From: Corallococcus silvisoli
Lineage (GTDB): Bacteria; Myxococcota; Myxococcia; Myxococcales; Myxococcaceae
Length of the DNA: 64,000 nucleotides
Direction of reading: 5' to 3'
NCBI RefSeq assembly: GCF_009909145.1
Contig: NZ_JAAAPJ010000007.1
Coordinates: 248,001 to 312,000, forward strand
Under the pieces are notes generated by a model. That model worked only from the letters and a program-made list of their open reading frames with translations, searched no databases and was not told where the DNA came from. This document shows positions 58,360 to 64,000 of this stretch, in pieces (within the stretch, counting starts at the first letter, position 1; the number at the start of each line of letters is the position of its first letter). Both the position numbers and the translations under genes were made by a program.

Positions 58360-59525
58360 AGCTGTCCCGAAGAAGCGTGATGCAAGCGGCGGCCGCGTTG
58401 GGCGCGGTCCAGGCATTGGGCTGTGCGTCGTCCTCGAAGGCGGGCCTCGCGCCCAGCCCCGACAAGGAGGCGGACAGCGCTCCGGGCAAGCCCCTGCGCA
58501 TCCTCATCCTGGGAGGCACGCGGTTCCTGGGGCCCGCGCTGGTGCAGGTGGCGCAGGCCCGAGGCCACACGCTCACGCTCTTCAACCGCGGCAAATCCAA
58601 CCCGGGCCTCTTCCCGGACGTGGAGAAGTTGCAGGGCGACCGCGACCCCAACAAGGGCGAGGGCCTGAAGGCATTGGAGGGCCGCGAGTGGGACGCCGTC
58701 ATCGACACGTCCGGCTATGTGCCGCGCATCGTGAAGGCCTCCGCGGAGCTGCTCGCCCCGCGCGTGGGGCAGTACGTCTTCATCTCCAGCGTGTCCGTCT
58801 ACAAGGAGATGACGAAGAAGGACCTCAACGAGTCGGACGCCGTCGCCACCATCCCGGATGAGACCACCGAGGTGGTGAATGACGAGAGCTACGGCGCGCT
58901 CAAGGCGCTGTGCGAGAAGGCCGCGGAGGCCGCGCTGCCCGGCCGCGCCCTCAACATCCGCCCCGGCCTCATCGTGGGGCCGGACGACGGCTCCGACCGC
59001 TTCACCTATTGGCCGCTGCGGGTGGCCAAGGGCGGCGAGGTGCTGGCCCCCGGCGACGGAGAGGATCCGGTGCAGGTCATCGACGCGCGCGACCTGGCGG
59101 CCTTCATCATCCGGAACGTGGAGCGCCGCTCCATGGGCATCTTCAACGTCACCGGTCCCCTGAGGACCCTGAAGATGCGCGGCATGTTGGAGGACATCCG
59201 CGCGGCCACCGGGAGCGACGCGCGCTTCACCTGGGTGGACGCGGCCTTCCTGGAGCAGCAGAAGGTGACGGCCTTCGGAGACATGCCCGCGTGGGTGCCG
59301 CGCACGGGGCCGGAGAGCGGCATCGGCTGCGCGAGCATCGCCCGCGCCACCCAGGCGGGCCTGACCGTCCGCCCGCTCGCGGACACGGTGCGCGACACGC
59401 TGACCTGGTTCCATGCGCTGCCCGCGGACCGGCAGCAGCAGCTGCGCTCGGGCCTCTCCGCCGAGCGCGAGCGCGAGGTGCTGGCTGCCTGGCATCAGGC
59501 GAAGGGCACGGCTCGGGCGGGCTGA
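58356..59525 (+). CDS. NAD(P)-dependent epimerase/dehydratase with Tat lipoprotein signal
   Basis: 389 residues. A twin-arginine leader (KLSRRSVMQAAAALGAVQALGC) ends in a lipobox-like Cys. An extended SDR domain follows, with cofactor loop GGTRFLG, Ser/Tyr/Lys active site (FISSVSVYKE, YGALK) and a C-terminal substrate half. If exported by Tat, the enzyme would fold with NAD(P) in the cytosol before anchoring in the envelope. GGAGG lies 10 nt before the start, inside the previous gene's end (4-nt overlap). The substrate is unknown, possibly a nucleotide sugar. Confidence 0.88.
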   Translation: MKLSRRSVMQAAAALGAVQALGCASSSKAGLAPSPDKEADSAPGKPLRILILGGTRFLGPALVQVAQARGHTLTLFNRGKSNPGLFPDVEKLQGDRDPNKGEGLKALEGREWDAVIDTSGYVPRIVKASAELLAPRVGQYVFISSVSVYKEMTKKDLNESDAVATIPDETTEVVNDESYGALKALCEKAAEAALPGRALNIRPGLIVGPDDGSDRFTYWPLRVAKGGEVLAPGDGEDPVQVIDARDLAAFIIRNVERRSMGIFNVTGPLRTLKMRGMLEDIRAATGSDARFTWVDAAFLEQQKVTAFGDMPAWVPRTGPESGIGCASIARATQAGLTVRPLADTVRDTLTWFHALPADRQQQLRSGLSAEREREVLAAWHQAKGTARAG

Positions 59526-59641
59526 GGTCCCTGGGGGACGCCTGTCCGTGGGGTGGGCAGGCGTCCGGTCGTGGGCCGTGGGGCAGGCGGGGCCAGGGGA
59601 GGTGCTGGCCGGGCGCGTCATGCGTCCGCACCTTGTCCACC

Positions 59642-60976
59642 ATGGAACGCGACCGGGACAGCAGGCATCACGTGGTCATCGTGGGGGCGGGCTTTGGAGG
59701 GCTCCAGGCGGCGAAGGCCCTGGGCAAGGCCCGCGGTGTGCGGGTGACGGTGGTGGACCGCTACAACCATCACGTCTTCCAGCCGCTGCTGTACCAGGTG
59801 GCGACGGCGGTGTTGAACCCGGCGGACATCTCCGCGCCCATCCGCAGCGTGCTGCAGTCGCGCAACACGCGGGTGCTGCTGGCGGAGGCGCAGTCGGTGG
59901 ATGTCGAGCGCAAGGTGCTGCGCGTCGAGGGCGGAGAGCTCGCGTACGACTCGTTGATCATCGCGACGGGCGCGGCGCACTCGTACTTCCAGCATCCGGA
60001 GTGGGCGCAGGTGGCGCCCGGCCTGAAGACGCTGGAGGACGCGGTGCGCATGCGCGAGCGCATCCTCACGGCGTTCGAGGCCGCCGAGCGCGAGACCGAC
60101 CCCGAGCGCCAGCGCGAGTGGCTGACCTTCGTCATCATTGGCGGGGGGCCCACAGGGGTGGAGCTGGCGGGGGCGCTCGCGTACATGACGCGGCACTCGC
60201 TGCCCCGGGACTTCCGGCGCATCGACACGCGCAAGGCGCGGGTCGTCCTGGTGGAGGGCATGCCGCGCGTGCTGACCGCGTATCCGGAGACGCTGTCCGA
60301 GGACGCGCGGCGCGACCTGGAGCGGCTGCACGTGGAGGTGCACACCGGGGCGATGGTGACGGGCGTGGACGCGACGGGCGTCACGATGGGGGAGGAGCAC
60401 ATCCCCACGCGCACGGTGCTGTGGGGCGCGGGCGTGGCGGCGTCTCCGCTGGTGCGCTCACTGGGGGGGCCGCTGGACCGGGCGGGGCGGGTGAAGGTGA
60501 CGCCGCTCCTGACGGTGCCGGGCCGCGACGACGTGTATGTGATTGGGGACGTGGCGGCGGTGCAGCAGCATGGCAAGCCGGTGCCGGGCATCGCGCCGGC
60601 GGCGATGCAGATGGGGCGGCACGCGGCGAGGACGGTGCGGGACCGGCTGTCGCGCCGTCCGCTGCGCGCGTTCCGCTACCACGACAAGGGCAACTTCGCG
60701 GTGATTGGCCGAGGCTACGCGGTGGGGGTGCTCCTCGACCGGTGGCGGATGCGGGGCGCGCCGGCGTGGCTGGTCTGGGCGGGGGTGCACATCGCCTACC
60801 TGATCGGCTTCCGCAACCGGCTGTCGGTGATGCTCAACTGGGCCTACACGTTCCTCACCAAGGGCGGCCGGGACATGCGGCTCATCACCGGCAGGGTGGC
60901 CCCCCACATGCCGACCCTGCCGGCGCCCGTCGCGCGGCCGGAGCTGCCGGCCTCGCAGGTCGCGCCCGTGCACTGA
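59642..60976 (+). CDS. type II NADH dehydrogenase-like FAD oxidoreductase
   Basis: A 444-residue two-dinucleotide-binding flavoprotein: VVIVGAGFGGLQAAKAL for FAD, FVIIGGGPTGVELAGAL for NAD(P)H, and the C-terminal IGDVAAV with GNFAVIGRG. The family is NDH-2, which passes electrons from NADH to quinone without proton pumping; a C-terminal amphipathic stretch (WLVWAGVHIAYLIGFRNRL) suggests membrane attachment. Single gene, followed by transposon remnants. Confidence 0.92.
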   Translation: MERDRDSRHHVVIVGAGFGGLQAAKALGKARGVRVTVVDRYNHHVFQPLLYQVATAVLNPADISAPIRSVLQSRNTRVLLAEAQSVDVERKVLRVEGGELAYDSLIIATGAAHSYFQHPEWAQVAPGLKTLEDAVRMRERILTAFEAAERETDPERQREWLTFVIIGGGPTGVELAGALAYMTRHSLPRDFRRIDTRKARVVLVEGMPRVLTAYPETLSEDARRDLERLHVEVHTGAMVTGVDATGVTMGEEHIPTRTVLWGAGVAASPLVRSLGGPLDRAGRVKVTPLLTVPGRDDVYVIGDVAAVQQHGKPVPGIAPAAMQMGRHAARTVRDRLSRRPLRAFRYHDKGNFAVIGRGYAVGVLLDRWRMRGAPAWLVWAGVHIAYLIGFRNRLSVMLNWAYTFLTKGGRDMRLITGRVAPHMPTLPAPVARPELPASQVAPVH

Positions 60977-61040
60977 GGGCGTGAGAAGAAACTAACGTCC
61001 CTGATGCGTCCGATGGATGCATGGGCGCCGCACTGCGCTC

Positions 61041-61315
61041 ATGGGTCGCCATGGCGGGGGCAGACGGCCGCGAGTGCGTGTGCTTCAGCCGAAACGGAAG
61101 CAGGTGCTGGTGCGAAACGGAAGCAGGTGCTGGTGGCTCGGACCTACGAGCAGTTGGTTGACCGAGGTCATCCGGTACGCGCCATATTGGCGGCTGTCGA
61201 AGAGCTGGACATGTCGGACTTCGAGCGCTCCGTCCGTGCGCGTCAACATCACGTGGGTCGTTCGACGGTGGACCCGCGGCTGTTGCTGGCGTTGTGTGTG
61301 TATTGGCAGAGGTAG
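61041..61315 (+). pseudogene. IS1182/IS5-like transposase N-terminal remnant, frameshifted
   Basis: The N-terminal part of an IS1182-type transposase is readable: RVRVLQPKRKQVLV in one frame, then ARTYEQLVDRGHPVRAILAAVEELDMSDFE and STVDPRLLLALCVYW in another. The two frames meet at a 23-bp tandem duplication. A TAG ends it at 61313, with a further in-frame fragment (GLSSAHA) beyond before another stop. Catalytic DDE parts are missing. Confidence 0.8.
61090..61135 (+). repeat. perfect 23-bp tandem duplication
   Basis: Two identical adjacent copies of a 23-bp unit starting CGAAACGGAAGCAG: 61090-61112 and 61113-61135. Removing one copy restores a single frame through the transposase remnant, so the duplication is a direct cause of inactivation. 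Confidence 0.92.
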
Positions 61316-61512
61316 GGCCTCTCCAGCGCTCATGCGTAGCTCCTTGCTGGAGCCCATCGTGACAAACGAATCGCGAGGAGAGGAGGTTGTCGCTCGATTG
61401 GTGGGATGAGGCTTGACGGCATGGAATTGGAGCAGACGAGGGATATGTTGAGCGCGCAGGCGAAGGCACAGGCGGGAGTGCGAGTGCGGCTGTGATTCGA
61501 TGGGACCTTCCG

Positions 61513-61752
61513 TGACCTCGGCCTGGCGGCCTCTCCCAGGATGAGCCGATGGACCTCTACGAGGTGGTCCGCCAGTGATATGAGCGTTACAGCACAGTCA
61601 TCACCTCCACCACATCATTGAGAGAGGCCGCCCCTCCTCGGTGCCCCGCGGATGGCCAACGCCGCCATGGACTGGCTTCTCCACTACGCCCACGTCCTCG
61701 TCATTGAAGGCGACAGCCACTGCAATCCGCCCCCTGCCCGGCGTCGCAAGCC
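61513..61752 (+). pseudogene. IS21-family IstB (helper ATPase) C-terminal remnant
   Basis: Fragments in order match the IstB C-terminus: DLGLA, then GLSQDEPMDLYEVVRQ in a second frame followed by an in-frame TGA (61576-61578) and YERYSTVITS, then after another frameshift MANAAMDWLLHYAHVLVIEGDS and NPPPARRR. The P-loop part upstream is gone. At least two frameshifts and one stop show that it is dead. No IstA partner or intact ends are seen. Confidence 0.85.
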
Positions 61753-61965
61753 TTCAGCCGCCGACGCCAGGTCGTCCGCAGTGGATCCGTTTGCCGCCCC
61801 GACCGCGTCAGCGCTGCGAACTCGAATCGCTGCATCTCACCAGGGCGATCTGCTTGGCCGAACCTCATGCAATCCACGGCCCGGCCCCTACGGTCTCGGG
61901 CCACAATTCATCCCAGGCCCCGCACATCGAGAGACTTTTCTGTGTTTTAGAGTGTTTTCTTGACA

Positions 61966-62295
61966 ATGTCCGAGAGGATCATGTTTAGGACTTCAGAAAA
62001 TAGGAGGAGTCCGACCCCTGAGTTGCTGAACGGAAACCTCTTTTGCAAGGAACTCTATTCGGAGAAGGAGCTCAGAAAGAGGCCTGGAACTGACTCCATC
62101 ATCTGGTGTGAGAGAAAGTTCGACAAGGACAGGTCGCGAATCAGTGAGCCTGAGTGCCTCATTAAGATCCTGGTTCATGAATTCTCCCACACCTGTGGCA
62201 TGAAACATCTCAATGACGGTGGCGACCCAAGAAGAGCCCCTGGCATCCCCGGTATTGCCGGTAACGGTATTGAGGGCTGTTTTGCAAAGAACTAG
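61966..62295 (+). CDS. small HExxH-motif protein, possible metallopeptidase fragment
   Basis: About 109 residues with LVHEFSHTCGMKH, a zinc-type HExxH motif with an extra His five residues later. Three other cysteines are present (NLFCKEL, IIWCERKF, EGCFAKN). No signal peptide is visible; the frame is closed by TAG at 61948, so an N-terminal part may have been lost next to the transposon debris. It resembles the catalytic end of secreted zinc peptidases. GC is well below the window average. A lipoprotein gene follows after 6 nt. Function unproven. Confidence 0.6.
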   Translation: MSERIMFRTSENRRSPTPELLNGNLFCKELYSEKELRKRPGTDSIIWCERKFDKDRSRISEPECLIKILVHEFSHTCGMKHLNDGGDPRRAPGIPGIAGNGIEGCFAKN

Positions 62296-62301
62296 GGTGG
62301 C

Positions 62302-62796
62302 ATGAAAAAGTTTCTCGCTCTCTTGGCACTCCTCAGTGGTTGTTCTCACTCATCAATCCTCAAGCTCAATGAGTACGGACTTGGCCCGGCCGACACCGCA
62401 CTGATCGACCTGACCTTCAGGGACGTCAAATACGATGGCTCCATGCTGGAGGGGCGGGTTGAGTTGTATGCAATGGAGGACGTAGACGTCCCGAACATCC
62501 TGGGATGGAAGACGCTCATCCTTGATAGGGCGTGGACATGCGACACGCATGAAGACATTGGCTTGGCACATGTCGACTACGCTGCGAACCCAGACGATCG
62601 ACAGGATGTCCTGCGCCTCAGGAAGGGCGACATCTATGGCGGCCAGATGAACTTCCCTGTATCGCTTGCTAAAGAGGGCGGGCCCAATTGCATCCGCTAC
62701 GAGATCGTGTATGCGCCGGACGGTCAGTTTCACGGCAACCTCGCCATTAAAGTCGCTGGCACGGCCAAGCGAGAGCCCACCGCTCCAAGCCCGTGA
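62302..62796 (+). CDS. small lipoprotein next to HExxH gene
   Basis: A 164-residue lipoprotein: MKKFLALLALLSGCSHSS, lipobox Cys14, AGGGTGG just upstream. The mature part has no recognised family; it contains LIDLTFRDVKYDGSMLEGRVELYAMEDVDV and three further cysteines or Cys-like pairs. Low GC like its neighbour. The 6-nt spacing suggests co-translation with the HExxH gene. A partner or inhibitor role is possible but only inferred. Confidence 0.75.
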   Translation: MKKFLALLALLSGCSHSSILKLNEYGLGPADTALIDLTFRDVKYDGSMLEGRVELYAMEDVDVPNILGWKTLILDRAWTCDTHEDIGLAHVDYAANPDDRQDVLRLRKGDIYGGQMNFPVSLAKEGGPNCIRYEIVYAPDGQFHGNLAIKVAGTAKREPTAPSP

Positions 62797-63331
62797 GGAC
62801 TCCGACCAACACCAAGCCCGGTTGAGTGAAGGGCGGAGACTGAAGCATCCCCTCATTTTCGATTTTCCCTCAGAGCTTGCTCGCTCGCCCGCCGATGCGC
62901 TCTCCAAGGGGAATCCTCAAATGAGGGGATAGCTCAGAGGTGGAGGGGCAGTCGCTCACTGGCGATAGCCCCTCCATCAAGGCCAGGATGTAGTGGGCGA
63001 GCAGGCTTTCAAAGCCATCACGCCCCGGGAGGAGAAGGTCCCAACAGCATCTGCTACGTGTACGGTACTGCGTCCTACCTGTTCCTCCCATGGCGTCGTT
63101 TGCTCGGCACGTCAGTAGAGGCGGCAACTTCCCTGACACAGGGGGGCGGAGTGGATCGCGACAAGCCTGAGAGGCGGGTCCTTCTGGCTCCCCGGTGGGC
63201 ATGCGGGCATGACGGAGCGGGACACGCGGGCCCTGGCCATGTCAGCCTGCCGCGATAGGGATGGGTAGGGACGCACGGCGTGGGGGGCCCGACCCCGCGG
63301 GTGGGCGGCCGGGGCGGGGAGGGGACAGGCC
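62797..63331. other. gene-free stretch with inverted repeats before topB
   Basis: A 535-base gap. A 12-bp inverted repeat ATCCCCTCATTT/AAATGAGGGGAT (62847-62858 and 62919-62930) encloses 60 bases. It is followed at 62941-62976 by a hairpin TGGAGGGGC...GCCCCTCCA with an inner TCGC/GCGA pair. Further right (about 63009-63021) GGCTTTCAAAGCC is a short dyad. No coding frame has family features. This could be the edge of an old mobile element or a structured RNA. Confidence 0.6.
62847..62976. repeat. nested inverted repeats (possible element end or structured RNA)
   Basis: Arm 62847-62858 pairs perfectly with 62919-62930 over 12 bp. Eleven bases further, 62941-62949 pairs perfectly with 62968-62976 (9 bp), with 4 more pairs inside the loop (62952-62955 with 62962-62965). 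CTCAGAG occurs near both long arms. The origin is unknown. Confidence 0.65.
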
Positions 63332-64000
63332 ATGAGGTGGGATGCGATGGGCGAGTCGCCCGGATGGGACAGGACGGTGTCGCGGGACGGGGGCGCGGAA
63401 GGCGGCGCGGCTCGCGGTGGGCGGGGCTCCGTCCTCGCCGTGGTGGCGGAGAAGCCGGCCGTGGCGCGCGACATCGCCCGGGTGCTGGGCGCCACCGAGC
63501 GCGGTGAAGGCTGCCTGCGCGGCAACGGCTACGTCGTGACGTGGGCCCTGGGCCACCTGGTGGGGCTGGCCCAGCCGCATGAAATCCGGCCCGAGTGGAA
63601 GCGCTGGCACCGCTCGCACCTGCCCATGCTGCCGGAGGACTGGCCGCTGGTGGTGTCCCCTCAGACGAAGGACCAGTTCGAGGTGGTCCGCCGCGTGATG
63701 AACGCGCCGGAGGTGGCGGCGGTGGTGTGCGCCACCGACGCCGGCCGAGAGGGCGAGCTCATCTTCCGGTACATCTACGCCGCCGCCGGGTGCCGCAAGC
63801 CGGTGCGGCGGCTGTGGGTGTCGTCACTCACCGAGCGCGCCATCCGCGACGGCTTCCAGCACCTCAAGGACGGGAAGGCCTACGCGCCCCTGGCCGACGC
63901 CGCCATGGGCCGCAGCCGCGCGGACTGGCTGGTGGGCATGAACCTGTCGCGCCTCTACACGCTGGCGAGCGGCACCTACGGGAACATGCTGTCCGTGGGC
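63332..64000 (+). CDS. topB: DNA topoisomerase III, 3' partial
   Basis: The first 223 codons of a type IA topoisomerase that runs off the right edge. After about 33 disordered Gly/Arg-rich residues the Toprim domain begins: VLAVVAEKPAVARDIARVLG, then WALGHLVGLAQP and the acidic CATDAGREGELIFR, which chelates Mg2+. WVSSLTERAIRDGF and AMGRSRADWLVGMNLSRLYT follow as in TopB. Start 63332 has GGAGGGG about 9 nt ahead; an ATG 15 nt later is also in frame. It decatenates DNA; the active-site Tyr lies outside the window. Confidence 0.93.
   Translation, partial: MRWDAMGESPGWDRTVSRDGGAEGGAARGGRGSVLAVVAEKPAVARDIARVLGATERGEGCLRGNGYVVTWALGHLVGLAQPHEIRPEWKRWHRSHLPMLPEDWPLVVSPQTKDQFEVVRRVMNAPEVAAVVCATDAGREGELIFRYIYAAAGCRKPVRRLWVSSLTERAIRDGFQHLKDGKAYAPLADAAMGRSRADWLVGMNLSRLYTLASGTYGNMLSVG

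Larger units (their letters stand above)
60977..61965. other. degenerate mobile-element region
   Basis: About 990 bases between the flavoprotein gene and the HExxH gene. It holds two broken transposase remnants (61041-61315 and 61513-61752) and no intact gene. After 61752 no frame resembles a known protein. Coding quality and GC drop compared with the rest of the window, which fits repeated insertion and decay. Confidence 0.75.

Noticed and set aside
55159..58416. 1085-codon minus-strand frame
   Set aside because: Antisense to the aminotransferase and transporter genes; no family features.
62924..62990. tRNA-like start GGGGATAGCTCAGAGG
   Set aside because: No T-arm (GTTCRAAUC type) or consistent cloverleaf follows; the sequence instead forms a long hairpin.
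62870..63202. 110-codon minus-strand frame before topB
   Set aside because: No recognisable domain; it runs through the inverted repeats and lacks a ribosome site.
1..64000. CRISPR array, rRNA or prophage genes
   Set aside because: No regularly spaced repeats, rRNA core sequences or phage structural genes were seen in the window.

Overview
The window is about 70 percent GC over most of its length. It is dense with lipoproteins, predicted outer-membrane proteins, an AgmX/PglI-type protein, a Ser/Thr kinase fused to other domains, an ADYC-domain protein, GTG starts and long shadow reading frames on the opposite strand. Together these point to a myxobacterium (Myxococcota), most likely Corallococcus or a close relative. 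The taxon is inferred from gene content, not from a database search. I recognise about 57 protein genes, two transposase remnants and a few regulatory structures. I found no rRNA, tRNA or CRISPR array.

Region 1 (1-5.4 kb): the end of a YCII-type gene, then a tightly overlapped minus-strand operon. In transcription order it encodes inositol-1-phosphate synthase, a PAP2/AUR1-like membrane enzyme, a CDP-alcohol phosphatidyltransferase fused to GtrA, a lipocalin-like secreted protein and a dual-specificity phosphatase. Read together it looks like a complete route to inositol phospholipids, and perhaps inositol sphingolipids. It is the most interesting metabolic unit here.

Region 2 (5.8-25.4 kb): mostly housekeeping and envelope genes. 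They include a flavin-type stress protein, two aldo/keto reductases, an LA_2272-type surface repeat protein next to a GIN-domain lipoprotein, an alcohol dehydrogenase, an S41 protease, a ribosome hibernation factor, a porin coupled to a propeller lipoprotein, a membrane redoxin, an AgmX/PglI C-terminal protein, an ArsR/AHSA1 pair with a perfect palindromic operator, a periplasmic chaperone/pdxA operon and an alpha/beta hydrolase.

Region 3 (25.4-40.1 kb): small membrane proteins, queE, nudC, an FKBP-type lipoprotein, an MFS exporter, a GNAT, an unusual TPR-PEGA-TonB-receptor fusion, a HIT protein, two secreted lipoproteins separated by a textbook terminator (the second of lower GC), and a single-domain response regulator.

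Region 4 (40.2-61 kb): a 1271-residue kinase/NTPase/FGE-sulfatase-like fusion, an ADYC lipoprotein, a CXXCH lipoprotein, an RND efflux adaptor and pump, 4-alpha-glucanotransferase, a STAS-like protein, an AMIN-like lipoprotein, an aminotransferase/transporter/Tat-epimerase operon and a type II NADH dehydrogenase-like flavoprotein.

Region 5 (61-63.3 kb): a lower-GC accessory patch. It has a transposase fragment broken by a 23-bp tandem duplication, an IS21 IstB remnant, a small HExxH protein paired with a lipoprotein, and a gene-free stretch with strong inverted repeats. The window ends inside topB (DNA topoisomerase III).
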